Made by a program: the position numbers and the translations under genes. The notes below the pieces were generated by a model that was not told the DNA's origin, did no database searches, and was given only the letters and a program-made list of their open reading frames with translations. Positions 42,295 through 53,174 of a stretch of DNA of 64,000 bases are shown here, in pieces. The stretch covers positions 152,609,523-152,673,522 of the forward strand of contig CM066730.1 of assembly GCA_033961575.1 (NCBI GenBank). Direction: 5' to 3'. Position 1 is the first letter of the stretch. Each line of letters begins with the position of its first letter. The stretch comes from Aselliscus stoliczkanus. Taxonomy: Eukaryota > Chordata > Mammalia > Chiroptera > Hipposideridae.

Positions 42295-42490
42295 ACGTAA
42301 CTCTTGTGTTTTCAGAGATTTTTATTGTCTGTTACCACTGGGAGATCCGGAGGCCGTTAACAAAATTACAAACAATGGGGAAGCAAGAACTTGTAATTAA
42401 AATTCTCAGTCTTTGCTATTCTGGCTCTTCATTCAAACATTGATGAAGCTAAGCCAGCTAGCATACTTTTCTTTCTCAGACACGAGTCTT
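42295..42490. promoter_or_regulatory. Candidate conserved noncoding block
   Basis: Repeat-free with TTTATTG at about 42320, ACAATGG (SOX-type) at 42372-42378 and TAATTA at 42394-42399. The co-occurrence suggests an enhancer-like element. There is no direct evidence of function. Confidence 0.3.
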
Positions 42491-43312
42491 GGGAGCCTTC
42501 GGGGAGAGCCCTCCTATTTCTATCTCAGGAATCTGCCCTGCGCTGACTTCCTTGCCTGGCTTAATACACAGGTCCTCCTGGCTCATGAGAAGCCCCTAGG
42601 TACACATTTGTGGAACTGAGCTGACTGCTAATCGGGGCTGCTTAGAGTCCGGAGCCCCAGACAGAATCAGGTGGACTTCCCTGGGGGCAGGTGGCACCCC
42701 CAGTCGCTTTGTGCCTCTGCTTCTACTGTCTGCTGTGGTCTGAGCTCTGTGCAGGAGGCAGCTCTCCCCTTCCCCTGCCCCCTAAGCTTCCTGCAGGGGT
42801 GGCAAAGGGAGCTGCTCTGATCTAGACGACGAGGAGATGGTCTCTGACCCTGGTCACTTTAAGACAGACTTGGAACAGCCCGAGTCGGTCTCAGAACTGC
42901 CCCTGTCCCCTGCCCCTCACCTGGCTCAGCCTTCACCCGGCTCAGGTCTGGCTTGTGTGGATTCTGCCATGGGTGCCCTGACTCCTTCTGGGAATTGCCA
43001 GTGGCCACTGCTCCCCTTTGGCACTGGCCTTCGGCACCTGGCACTCCCTTTGACACCTGCCTCCACTTGGCAGACGGTGACCTGGCCTGCCCCATCCCTT
43101 CACAGCTGCTCCACGTCCTGCGCTGGTCCTGTCTTTCCAGGATGCAGTGGACCTCTCCGCGTTGCTTGAGCTGGCTGCCACATCCTGGAACCCTCCCTTA
43201 AGACCCCAGCTCACTGCTTTTGAGTCTTTTTGTCTCTACAGTCTGGTTCCCTTGGTCCTGATCACCCATCTGAAACCTGTTACCGGCTCCATGGTCAGGC
43301 CGGTCCCACCAT
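42491..43312. other. Unassigned GC-rich stretch
   Basis: Frames of 110 codons (42837-43169, plus) and 90 codons (42942-43214, minus) overlap. The proline/serine-rich translations have no recognisable domain. No exon is called. Confidence 0.4.
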
Positions 43313-43314
43313 CA

Positions 43315-43510
43315 GTAACACCACTTATTCTGAGTCAACCTCTGGGCCTGTTATGTCATTTCATTTCCTGTTTTCCAAACCCTTTGAGAGGTGGACCGCT
43401 ATCTCTATATTAGAGTGAGGAAAATGAAGTTTAGAGAAGTGAAGTCATTTGCCCAAGAGCACCCCCTGGGGCTCAAATCTATGTCTGCCTGATCCCAACT
43501 CCTCTGTTCC
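43315..43510 (-). repeat. MIR SINE, antisense
   Basis: 'gagaggtggaccgctatctc', 'agtgaggaaaatgaagttta', 'gagaagtgaagtcatttgcc', 'ggggctcaaatctatgtctg'. Confidence 0.75.
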
Positions 43511-43584
43511 CCCTGCAGCTAGCACCCAGTGCTGGCTACCTGGTGGAAAGGAGAAGAGGAAGGATTTCTCTTACCTTCATATTT

Positions 43585-43805
43585 TTTCCACTAATGTTTG
43601 CTGAGCATTATTCCATATTCACTTTGCACACGTAACTCATTTGCTCTTACAGCAGCCCCCGTATCCCCATTTTCCATTTGAAGAAGCTGAGTCACAAAGG
43701 TCAGTTTGCCCAGGCTTCCCCAAATAGGAAACGGCAGAGCTGCGATTCATATCCAGGCAGCCTGACTCCAAAGCCAGCGCCCAGCCACTGCGCTGCAGCC
43801 ACCTC
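43585..43805 (-). repeat. MIR SINE, antisense, near full length
   Basis: 'gtttgctgagcattattcca', 'agcccccgtatccccatttt', 'catttgaagaagctgagtca', 'cctgactccaaagccagcgc', 'ccactgcgctgcagcc'. Confidence 0.85.
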
Positions 43806-44045
43806 TCACTGGCCCTAGGAGAGAATGGGGATATGAGAACGCAGACGCACCTGGGCTGCCCAGGCCCTCTGGGAAAACCCCAGCAGGGGAGGTAGGAGGA
43901 AGGCAAGCCAGGCAGTAGGGGCTGGACTGCGACCAGAGCCATTCAGGCGGGTGGGCATCATCTGGGGTTGGAGAGTCTGAAGCAGGGAGCAGAGGCCCAG
44001 GCAACAGAGATGCGGAATCAGTTGCTGCAGCCATACTGGCCTGCT
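43806..44045. other. Unassigned sequence
   Basis: No recognised repeat. The minus-strand frames here extend from the MIR. Confidence 0.3.
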
Positions 44046-44047
44046 CA

Positions 44048-44193
44048 CCATCCCTTGGACATGCCCAGCATCCCTCTGCCTCAGGGCCGTATGAATATGC
44101 TGTTCTCTCAGCCTGTGATGCTCTTCCCTCAGATATACACCTGGCTCATGCTCTCTTAATGAATGAATGAATGAACAAATGAATGAATGAATG
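44048..44193 (+). repeat. L2 LINE 3' end with (TGAA)n tail
   Basis: 'tgatgctcttccctcagata' and 'tacacctggctcatgctctc' are L2 3' text; an internal deletion then joins it to a TGAA tandem run at 44159-44193, interrupted by one ACAAA. Confidence 0.65.
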
Positions 44194-45762
44194 GGGCAAG
44201 AACCCAGTCCCTAGAACTGAGACCCAATATCAGAGCAGGACCAGCTGCCAGGCTGACCTGCCTCAACCCCAGCAATGTAATTGGATGCCTGAGCCTGGGC
44301 AAGGCTAAGCCCATAGCTGGGGACCAGAGGGTCCTAGCTGCACTTCCAGAGATTCACTGTCACTTCAGGAGCTGTCATCAGGGGCCCTCTGCAGCCAGAG
44401 GACCATGGTGTACCAGGCCAGGGCCGGCTTGTGGGGCTGGGCGGCAGGTATCTGGGACTCTGCTCCCGGGGCCTACGGGACCTCCTGCCCCACACTGAAT
44501 ATCTGGGCCGCTATGACAGAGAAGTTAAGCTCCCCTCTCCCAGGGCTGAGACGGGCCACTCAGGAGATGCCCTGGTCACGGAGGGGCAGAGCAGACTTAA
44601 TCCACTCAAACTCCAGGGAATGACAAGTGCGCCCCTGCCCAGGCTTGTCTCCTTTCCCTGCATTAGTGATTGAAGATGTGGGAAAAGTAAGCTCTTATGT
44701 CTGCATGACTGACAGCATCACCTGCTGCCTTTGGGCCTTTGCTGAATGTACTGGCACGGAAACTCCAGGAGGACAGGGACATTGCCAAGCTGTGCACAGT
44801 GACGTGCGTAGTGTCTGCTCTAGAACTGGGACGTGTGACGTGGCCCTGCATGGAGCACCCAGAAACCGTGGTGTCCACTGCTGTTGTGGGGCTGTGTTAC
44901 ACCCTACTTGGTGATTTTGTACCCCTTTTCTCCTGGTGCCTTCACAGAGGGTAGGGCACTGGGCAAGGTGGGCCATTGTGGGGATGACGTGAGTGGTACC
45001 TGCGGTGTGTAGGACAGCGCCTGACACAGAGAAGCCCTGGGCAGACCTTAGCTCTTATAATGAGCTGCTACTCTTCCTTTTTGGCAGATAATGACATTGA
45101 GCCTTAGTGAGGTCTAGTAAATGACCTGCTATGACCTTCAGCTTGAAGACCTTTCCTCTGCACTCGCAGAAAGTGCGCACTTTTGCACTGTTATCTGTCA
45201 TTTGAAATTCGCTTGATCAGATCAGGGAAGGGTGTAAACCTCCCCAGGGGCGTGTTAGGCTACATAGGAGTTAACTGTCATGGGCCAGGGGTTTGGCTTC
45301 ACTGGGTGATGGGTTTGGGGATTGCCAAGAGGACCTATGGCTCTGTTGGCTACCCCACTCGGCCTGGAGCCCAGGACTGAGGGCAGGGGGCGGGGGTGGG
45401 GGTGGGGAGCAGGAAGCCCTGGGCACACAGTCGTGATTCTGAAAGCTGACAAATGCCCAGTGTTCCGGCAGACAGGCCGGAGAGATGGGGCTGTGTGGCC
45501 AGAACAGCTGGGTGGAGGCTGGTAGCAAGAGGCAGTGTGAGGCCCCGCTTTGTTCCTGGACAGTCATGGGGACAATCAGAAGCATAGAGAAGCCCCTTTC
45601 CTTTTCCTCTGGTTCGTAGCCCAGGATTTGGAGCTTTCTGCTTGCCGGCCGAGGAGAGTGGCAGGGAGAGCCCCAGATGGGCCTCTGCACCCGGGGCTGC
45701 CTGGCTTCTGCCAGACCTCCCAACCACTCAGAGTGGCACAGGGAGAGACCCCAGACCAGGAG
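44194..45762. other. Unassigned 1.6-kb GC-rich stretch
   Basis: Frames up to 150 codons on the minus strand (45271-45723) and about 100 codons on the plus strand (44187-44498, 45550-45861) cover each other. No domain, signal sequence or splice-bounded exon could be recognised. Confidence 0.4.
45381..45408 (+). other. G-quadruplex candidate
   Basis: Five G-runs of 3 to 5 bases separated by one- or two-base loops. Such sequences fold readily into G-quadruplexes. No promoter or CpG island is nearby. Confidence 0.8.
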
Positions 45763-45764
45763 TC

Positions 45765-45928
45765 CCAGGACTGCTGCTCAGTGTCTGCGTGGCCTTGGGC
45801 AGGTCACCTTCTTCTTGCCCCTTGGTTTCTTCACAGAGCTGCCATGGGGCTGGAGGAATAACGCAGTTCCATGTCTGCCATCTAGTGTATGTGCCGCACA
45901 CAGTACAGATCCAGGATAAGAAAGAAGG
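45765..45928 (+). repeat. MIR SINE
   Basis: 'tgtctgcgtggccttgggca', 'ggtcaccttcttcttgcccc', 'tggtttcttcacagagctgc', 'ggctggaggaataacgcagt'. Confidence 0.7.
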
Positions 45929-47265
45929 GGGTAAGGGGAGAGATAGCAGGTGTTTCCCTAAATAGATGAAGGAACAGAAAGGATTTCCAGAAAGACGATC
46001 GAGTGTTTCCAGGCTCCCTTCCCTGAAGCTCTCCAAATGAAAAGGAGTCAGAAGTGGAAGAGGGAAATGCCTTCTTTTTATTTTATTTTTTTTGGCAAAC
46101 AGACCTTAGTCAATCTCCTGCCCCAGGCCTACAGATGGTCATGGAATAGTGAAATCTGGGTAAAGTGAAGGGGGCACCTAAAGGCCACCACCAGCCTGAA
46201 TGGCCATCACAGACTCATCTGCAGCCTCTCTTTCACCGGCTTCAGGACAGGGCCACCTTTCATAAACAGACAGGCTGACCCAGGTCGTGCGGGGCCAGCA
46301 GTGGAAGGGGCTCCCTCGGGTGCCACGTCAGCCTGACCCTGTCCCCAAGAGCAGGCTCCCACACCTACGAATGCGCACCTTTGCCTTAACACTGGCTCGA
46401 GTGTGGACACAGCCCCGTGGGGCCTGGCACAAAGGGCATGCTCGGCACTGGACATGCCAGTGCGCTCAAGTCACAGCCTCTTTCAAGGGGAGGCTCCCTC
46501 CTTTCCCACCATGGACGTGTGGCAGGTGTTTAAGTTCTGGGCCCCGGGCATCACTGACAAGAACAGGTTTCTCGCCTGTGTAAAGCTCTGGAGTCCATTC
46601 GATTGTCTTCTGTGCACCGCACGGGCAGGGCCTGGTGGGGCAGCCTCTTTTCTTTTGTCCGCATCCTGACTGAGGGCTTTGTTTAAATGCCAAGGGTCTT
46701 GTCCCTTTATCATTATTGTTATTTCAACTGCAGGAAGTCCAAGCATTTGTAGATTTCCCCTTGCACCGGATCTCCTACTATCTATTCATCATGGGCAGTG
46801 AACATAGAAATGGGTGCGAGAGCATATATTAATAACTGTGTCCACATATAACTCCTGGGACAGTTCCAGGAATGCTCCCTAGCTGAGCAGACAGAGCCCT
46901 GGGACACCGGGTTATCTGCAGAGTAACGAACGGACCCTTTCGTTACTGATTTGGTGTCAGGAACATGTGGCTTGTTTTGCCACATGGTAGATCCATCAAA
47001 TCACGGAATATCCATGTTGGAAGCTCAAGTGTCAAAACCACAACTTTCATCTTCATATAGCCTTGAGGTAATCTGAAAGAATACCTTTTTTGGTACCTTG
47101 AGGCTTTTATTTAGATTTTGAAGCCAGCAACTCTGCTGGAAAGAACAAGGCAATGTCTGAAGTTCCTTTTAAGGGAACCTTAAGGGTTATATGCTCCATA
47201 GAAATTTCTTCTCCCACAATGACTACTAAAATGGAGGCTTTTGATGTTTGTCTTGTATCAAGAAC
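45929..47265. other. Unassigned sequence
   Basis: No gene or clear repeat. Frames of about 100 codons on both strands at 46207-46746 mirror each other. T-rich text near 46075-46092. Confidence 0.4.
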
Positions 47266-47266
47266 A

Positions 47267-47388
47267 GGATGGATGGATGGATGGATGGGTGGGTGGATGG
47301 ATGGATGGATGGATGGATGGATGGATGGATGGATGGGTGGATGGATGGATGGATGGATGGATGGATGGATGGATGGATGGATGGATGG
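47267..47388. repeat. (GGAT)n tetranucleotide array
   Basis: About 30 GGAT units with GGGTGGAT interruptions near 47287 and 47335. The open frame through it encodes only a repeated Met-Asp-Gly-Trp pattern and is an artefact. Confidence 0.97.
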
Positions 47389-47890
47389 GAAGAGATGGAG
47401 TAAGTGAGTGAGTTTGTTTCAAAGTTTTCATGCTTTAACACCTGGCAACAGAATGTGATTTGGTTATTCTCTTTACCGAAAATAGTAGTTGTGAAATCTT
47501 CAGTGAAAATTCACAAGTGACCTGAGTTAGATATAGTGCTCCTAAGATCCTATCTAACTCTAAAATATGTTATTTAATCATAGTCTGAATTAATTCCTTT
47601 TATGGGGCAAGATATGGGTTTTTTTTTTCCTGTTTCTGAATGATCTACCCAGAAACTATGGAAGTTCCACAGTACATACAGTCCATGGTTTATTGATTAC
47701 AAGTCTTTTTGAAAAGTTTATATAAAAATATTTTTGGAAAATCTACTAAGTACATGCCCAATATGTGCCTGAATTCTCTCTCTCTCTAAAAAAAAAAAAG
47801 ATGTTTAATTTGAAGTAATAGACCTTTAAAATCTAAAACTCAATTCATTTTTACTCCTAAATTTTTCAAAGCATTCTTTTCTGCCAGAAT
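47389..47890. other. Unassigned AT-rich sequence
   Basis: No gene. Contains a T-run near 47619 and a CT run followed by A-run at 47777-47799. Confidence 0.35.
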
Positions 47891-47894
47891 ATTA

Positions 47895-48330
47895 CTCAGC
47901 CAATGCTGCAGTGACGAATGACCCAATATATAAATGACTTACAAAAATAAACACTTATTTCTCACTCACTTTACACAAGAACCGTGGCATCTCTGGGCTC
48001 TGATGGCCTCCACATTTCTTGCTATTCTGGGCCCGAGCTGAAGGAGCAGTGGAACCTGAGACGCCCTGTTTCTTGTTGCAGAAGGAAGGTGCAAGAGCGT
48101 CCCAGCTGAACACAATCATTAGAAAAGCTTCTGCTCAGGCCATGCAAACATCACATCTGCAGTCATCTCATTGAGAAACCATGTCACAGGGCCAAGCGCA
48201 GGGCCAACAAGGCAAAAAACATGCTCCCGGGACACTCGGGCAGATCACTTAAAAACAACAGAGATGTAGAACCCAATTTCAAGGAGGGAGCGAATAGTGA
48301 AGACTATTAATCCAATTCACCACACCCATC
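47895..48330. repeat. Ancient mammalian dispersed repeat, family not named
   Basis: 'caatgctgcagtgacgaatg', 'aaataaacacttatttctca', 'catgcaaacatcacatctgc', 'gggagcgaatagtgaagact', 'attaatccaattcaccac'. Layout resembles the elements at 4210 and 27405. Confidence 0.55.
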
Positions 48331-48492
48331 TGTTTATGTAGTAAGTTCTTGGTCTTTTGGTTAAATTTCAGGCCTTGCCGATAGCATTGAATTTGTCTTT
48401 CACTAGCAAATGTCTTTCACAAAGAGTCATCCCTGATCTGTGATGTTTTCTAATTTAATCTATTATGAAGTTCTTAGCTCTGCCTAGTATAA
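48331..48492. other. Unassigned sequence
   Basis: AT-rich, no recognised feature. Confidence 0.3.
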
Positions 48493-48494
48493 AA

Positions 48495-48685
48495 TTTTCG
48501 ATTTGGGTGACTGAAGGCCATATAATGCAGAAAGAACTTGACCGGAAGTTCAAGGACTTAGGCTTAGGCCTGGCTCAACTCTTCGCTAGCCAGGCAGCCT
48601 TCTCTGAGCCTCAGCTTTCTCCTCCGTACACATCAGAGGTAATGAGCACAGGAGTGTTTGGGAAAGAAGGAAGCACCAAGTAAAT
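48495..48685 (+). repeat. MIR SINE
   Basis: 'gcagaaagaacttgaccgga', 'aggcttaggcctggctcaac', 'ccttctctgagcctcagctt', 'tcctccgtacacatcagagg'. Confidence 0.75.
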
Positions 48686-48984
48686 ACATGGTTGTTAGAG
48701 GCTGCAGTCAAAGTATTTAACGGTTGGCCAAGGCTGATGCGGGCCATGGCACCAGGGCAGCATCCTAGAGGCCCCAGATCACTTTTAGAGGCTGGTTTGT
48801 GAGGGCTGTCTGGGCAGAAGGAGGCAGGGCAACATCTGAGGATGCCCAGAGCAGGGGCTGCTTACCAACCAGCACAGAGGAGTTTCAGCATGTTAGCAGC
48901 CGGTAGCCATTTCAGTGCATCCCAGCTGTATGGCAGCCCCGTGTGAGGTTTCTTTCACGTTCCTGCAGATGAAAAAAGGCACGG
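48686..48984. other. Unassigned sequence
   Basis: Between two MIRs, no recognised feature. Confidence 0.3.
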
Positions 48985-49205
48985 TTGCCAAGCAGAAAGA
49001 GTATTAAATTAGGAATCACAAGACATGAGTTCTAGGCTTAGTTCTACCAGTCACTCATCAAGTTACTTAACTCACATGTGCCTAGTTTCTCTCTCTGGGG
49101 ATTGCAGGGCGCAGTGTCTACCTTACAAAGCTGGCATAAGGCTGAAATGGGGGTAATGTGAGTAAAATGCCAGCACAGGGTCTGGCTCACCAATACGTGT
49201 TTTCC
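48985..49205 (+). repeat. MIR SINE, near full length
   Basis: 'gcagaaagagtattaaatta', 'acatgagttctaggcttagt', 'tctaccagtcactcatcaag', 'ttacttaactcacatgtgcc', 'aaaatgccagcacagggtct'. Confidence 0.85.
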
Positions 49206-49221
49206 TGAATCTATAGCTGAA

Positions 49222-49388
49222 CCTGATCATACCATGACCTGAGTTTGGGTCCCTATTCTACCATACACTAACTCTGTGAACATCTGTTTCCTGTAGATGC
49301 CATAAAATGGATCAATCTATGGGGCAAATAAGTGATGCATGTAATGTGTTCAGAACAGTGCCACCTGGTATTTCGTAAGCACACAAAG
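49222..49388 (+). repeat. MIR SINE, second copy in tandem
   Basis: 'accatgacctgagtttgggt', 'ccctattctaccatacacta', 'aacatctgtttcctgtagat', 'tgttcagaacagtgccacct'. Lies directly beside the MIR at 48985 in the same orientation. Confidence 0.8.
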
Positions 49389-49588
49389 AAATCCTACTTT
49401 GATCTGTGTTGTCACTGGTCTCTGTGTTGGTGTGTTGAAGCCCCCACGCTGTTTCTACCCTCCCTTCCCTATCATGTCTGATGTATTGTGCTTCTGGTGG
49501 CTGCCATCTTCTTCCCTCGCCTTTCTTTTATTTTCTGTTTTTCTTGGTTTGTTCCTTTCCGCCTCTCCTGTACATCATGGGATTGGTT
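49389..49588. other. Unassigned sequence
   Basis: T-rich coding-like frame (49399-49620) reads as hydrophobic residues, but has no start context or known family. Treated as chance. Confidence 0.3.
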
Positions 49589-49589
49589 G

Positions 49590-49790
49590 TGAGAACTGGG
49601 GTGCATTTGGCTGCAAGTAACAGAAACTCCTCTCAACCTGGCTTAGCTGGCATGGAAATGGACACTGTCACATGGAAGGAAGTAGGGAGCTTTGTGGCCC
49701 AACCGGCCCTAAAGACATTGGTTCATTCCACCTCTCCCCTCCTATCAGCACGGTTGTCCTTGTAATGAAAAGGAACATGCCATTTAGCAG
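49590..49790. repeat. Ancient mammalian dispersed repeat, family not named
   Basis: 'catttggctgcaagtaacag', 'aaactcctctcaacctggct', 'tagctggcatggaaatgg'. The layout matches a common mammalian repeat ('caagtaacagaaaacccaac' type). Confidence 0.5.
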
Positions 49791-50380
49791 CTGGGGCTAA
49801 ATGTTTCCTTGTGCAGGACCGGTATGAATAGATATTGGCAGAAAGAGAATGCACAAGCCTGAGTCATCTTTTAATGGCTTCCCTGAGTGTGGCCTAAAAG
49901 AGTAACCACTGGGAACCAAGAGGTTGCACATGGCCTGCCTGAGATGGCATCCCTCACGGCAGGGGGCTGTAGGAAGGGGCTGCTGGTCGCAGTTGGGAGT
50001 CTCTGAAGAGCCTGAAACTGGCCCAAGGGAGGAAAAGTTACCTTAAATACCTGCCAACCCCAGAGAGAAGCACCATCAGCCGCCGAGAGCATCGGTCGAA
50101 TGCAACCTTTCCTGCCCCTTATCTTGTCCAACCACCGCCACCCTAACCAAGAAGAAGGCAGCCCAGTAAGGAGGGGTGGACACACTGCGTAGGGAGCAAG
50201 GAGGATGAGAGCCAAGCTGCTGACCCACCGCCCGTGGCCAGCTTGAAGCAGGCCTGAGCGGGGGAGGGGAGCAGCTCTAATTTGGTTTAGCCTTTTTTCC
50301 ATTGTTATTACTCCAGGTTAGTCTTATTCATTACTTAATTGAAACTGTTTTATGAGTACAAGTGGCCAGGGGACTGATTG
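49791..50380. other. Unassigned sequence
   Basis: A 143-codon minus frame at 49871-50302 has no recognised domain. A region near 50300-50400 is AT-rich with a homeodomain-like TTAATTGAAAC. Confidence 0.4.
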
Positions 50381-50383
50381 ATT

Positions 50384-50408
50384 ATTAATTAATTAATTAA
50401 TTAATTAA
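50384..50408. repeat. (TTAA)n tandem repeat
   Basis: About six TTAA units in a row preceded by ATTGATTATTA. Gives overlapping TAATTA homeodomain-type cores on both strands. Confidence 0.95.
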
Positions 50409-50504
50409 GGCAAGGCCTTCACAGATCAACAATTAGGAATGTTATTCTTTTTTAAAATACCCTTACATTTCCAGAAGAGTTGCAAAGATAGTGCCTCCAG
50501 AACA

Positions 50505-50770
50505 GCATTTCTCAACCTCTTTTTTTTTTTTTTTCATTATTGCTCTGCTTCTCCCCCCCAGGAGCCCTTTTTAGATGTTTGTTTCTGGAATTGCTCCCCC
50601 ATGAAATTTTAATACCACAGATATGCTGTACGTCTGTTTACATACTATGGCCCTTTAGAGGGCCACAAACCATTGTAATAACTAAGGTGTTGTTTTTTCT
50701 GATCAACAACCCCTGATAGCCCTAAAATCAGCTCTTTCTACAAGGACCCCTGGTTCTTAGAAGCTTAATT
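50505..50770. mobile_element. hAT-type DNA transposon relic (MER-like)
   Basis: Left end 'agcatttctcaacctctttt', right end 'gacccctggttcttagaagc', with 'agggccacaaaccattgtaa' inside. The ends resemble the TTCTCAACC type of mammalian hAT elements. A T-run at 50520-50534 interrupts the left side. Confidence 0.5.
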
Positions 50771-50794
50771 ACCCAACAGTGACCAGAAGAGTCA

Positions 50795-51520
50795 TGGGAT
50801 GTGCTCTAGATTTCTTCCCAAGGACAGAGGACAACCACCTCTTCAGGAGGTGGGACAGTGGGAAATAAAAATGCAGCTGCTTTTTCGTTGTGTGCTACAT
50901 GGCCCCTTGCTCAGTTTGACAGTGACCCTGAGCCACTGCCCACTCATAAGGTTGACTGAGGGATGTGACATGCTTTGGAGAGAGGACACTGCTTTCCAAG
51001 TGCAAAGGCCTGTTCCTGTGGCCAGCTTTGGATACTTGTTCTTTCATGACCCAAAGGTCCTCAAAAGTCAAGGAGTGGAAGACATGGTGTTTGCTGTGAG
51101 AGGGAATGATGCTGTGTGTGATTTTCAGCCTCTTGAGGTCATAATGCTGACAGATACTGATCTGACAGGACTTGCATTGCAACACCCTGGTCGACTTCTG
51201 CAGTCGAATGGATGTAAGGTCAATGGAACTTCCTAACATCACAAGGCTGCTCTTTCCTGTAACAGCTAGAATCAAGGGTCTTGGGAAGAAAAGTGCTATT
51301 AGACACCTGACCATGCCACTGGTCCAAGGCCCTGAGGAAAAGCCCTGGGCTCAGGGATCAGATTTCACTGGAACCTTCCTGGTCAGGCTCAGCAAAGCCA
51401 GCAGGGCAGGTTTCAGACGTTCAGTTTCAGTTAGTTACATTTGGAATAGCACAGGCAAACCCCTCACCGCTTCCTCTCTGCTCACTCCCAGAAGCAGCAG
51501 CAGCTCTTCAGCTTAGAGGA
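50795..51520. other. Unexplained block open on both strands
   Basis: The plus strand is open for 145 codons (50799-51236) and again for 114 codons (51172-51516). The minus strand is open for 139 codons (50895-51314). I recognise no domain, signal or repeat. It could be an unrecognised old LTR or transposon, a broken gene, or chance. No function is claimed. Confidence 0.3.
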
Positions 51521-51880
51521 GACAAAGACACTTACTGCTTCTGGACTGGTTGGTTTCCTCCTGGTCCCCAAGATGAGTTCCTCTTGTCCTAAAAAAAGGT
51601 GGCTCTCATTTCGCAAGAAGGGAAGCTGGTTAATAAGAGTCTGTACATCCAAGGATCTAGATGCTTTTGGCATCCATTCCTTCAGCTCTGGAAAGCTCAG
51701 CAGAAATGCAACCTAAGATTTCACAGGTCCTGAGGCACAGCCTGGGGACAGCTGGGTCCATAGGATATAAGCCATTTGATGGAATTCTGGAATATCAGAG
51801 CTGATAGGGCCCACACCTCTAATCCTTCACAGGTTGGGGACAAAGGTAAAATGTCCCCATCCTCTGAGAAGCCTCTCCTG
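51521..51880. other. Unassigned sequence
   Basis: No recognised gene or repeat. Confidence 0.3.
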
Positions 51881-51884
51881 TGCT

Positions 51885-52080
51885 CAGACCACCCACATCT
51901 CACTACTCTCTGTGCCTACCCCTCCTTACTGTAATCTCTTTGTTGAAAATTCACTGACCTCATGAAACTGAGGCTTCTTGTGGGGGCGGGGCTGTGTCTG
52001 CTTTGTTTGTGAGTCCTCTTCAACACTCAGCACAAAGCTTCCTTCCTAGTGAAGGCTCAGCAGACCTAAGTGGAACTGAG
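51885..52080 (+). repeat. L2 LINE 3' region, sense
   Basis: 'tcacatctcactactctctg'-type start, 'catgaaactgaggcttcttg', 'ggggctgtgtctgctttgtt', 'aacactcagcacaaagcttc', 'cctagtgaaggctcagcaga'. Confidence 0.65.
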
Positions 52081-52313
52081 CCTAAAATCTTGAAGGCAGT
52101 TGGGTCTGGAGGGAGGAGCACAAATTGGAGATGGAATCAGGATTATGTGAGAATGCCCAGATGAGCTGTGGGTGTCAGACAGAAAGGCCAGAGGTCCAGG
52201 GTCTTGAGTGAGAGCCATCATGAACCTCAGAGGACCGGGCAGGCGCAGAGGAGATGAGAAGATCTAGGGCTAAGTGGAAGGAAGGCTGGGATCTCAGCCA
52301 GCCACCAAAGCTG
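52081..52313. other. Unassigned sequence
   Basis: Possibly further L2-like text near 52090-52140, otherwise nothing recognised. Confidence 0.3.
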
Positions 52314-52506
52314 CAGCCATTGTTAAGGCTAGTGGGTGGGTGGGTGCAAAGTGTCCATTGGGCAGAACGATTTTGGCGAATCTTTCATATTGTGAAAGCA
52401 GTTAGGGGGCACAGCTATAAAAAACAAAAATTTCTCCAGACATTGCCAAATGTCTCCTGGTGGGTTAGTGGGTGGGGCAAAATTGCCCCCTAGTTGAGAG
52501 CCACTG
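52314..52506. mobile_element. hAT-type DNA transposon relic
   Basis: The right part is diagnostic: 'atttctccagacattgccaa', 'atgtctcctggtgggttagt', 'aaattgccccctagttgaga', 'gccactg'. The right end read inward is CAGTGGCTCTCAACT, a hAT-type terminal repeat. The left end is degraded. Confidence 0.75.
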
Positions 52507-52900
52507 TACAAACTCTAGTCCCGCCGTGTGCTGGCCTTCAGACAATGAGTATTTTTTGGTGGGGCTGTAGCCAGTGAGTACAGACCATGCCTGCCTTGTC
52601 TGGATTGTTTCAGTCGTAGGTCCAGCTTGACCTGGCTGAGGGACCCGTCACAGGTGGCCGTGGTGGGGAGGCAAAGCAGAGGCTGTCAAGGCAGGAGCTA
52701 GGGGTGAAGGCAGGAGCAAATTCTCACCAGTCCAGGAGGCACATCTCAGCCAGAATGAGTCAGGGAGGGCTCAGAGGGACACTTGGGAAGAAAGAGCAGG
52801 CACTGACCAGGCAAGAGCACTCCCCCAAAGGAGATGCCATAACATGAAGTCCTTAGCCAAACAGGTGCGGAAAGACAATGGGATGGGAAAGAGGAGGGGG
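52507..52900. other. Unassigned sequence
   Basis: No gene or recognised repeat. Confidence 0.35.
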
Positions 52901-52904
52901 CTGG

Positions 52905-52996
52905 CATTATTGAGCACCTACTGTATGCTAGGCATTGTACCAGGCACCCTACAGCCATCATCTCATAGACTTTTCAAACAGCCTCATGACACTCAT
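52905..52996 (-). repeat. MIR SINE fragment, antisense
   Basis: 'tattgagcacctactgtatg', 'ctaggcattgtaccaggcac', 'catcatctcatagacttttc'. The antisense MIR 3' part. Confidence 0.7.
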
Positions 52997-52997
52997 T

Positions 52998-53174
52998 CAT
53001 TTATTCCATTACCAATAAATGTTTACTGAAGAAGGACTAGTATGCTCAAGGAACTGTCCAAGGTTCTGAGGGTACTGCAGGGAAAAAAACAAGAGACACT
53101 CTCTGCCCTTATAGAGCTTGCATTCTAGGGGGAGAGACAGACAACACACAGAAGAAAATAAATCTGATGTACAG
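52998..53174 (-). repeat. L2 LINE 3' end, left of SINE
   Basis: 'attcatttattccattacca', 'aataaatgtttactgaagaa', 'ctctgcccttatagagcttg', 'cattctagggggagagacag'. The sequence continues after the SINE at 53280. Confidence 0.8.

Noticed and set aside
45271..45727. Two overlapping minus-strand frames of 125 and 150 codons
   Set aside because: Two different frames of the same strand are open at once, with plus-strand frames too, which points to stop-poor GC-rich DNA and not to coding.
47153..47441. Repetitive proteins on both strands across the GGAT array
   Set aside because: They only translate a tetranucleotide microsatellite.
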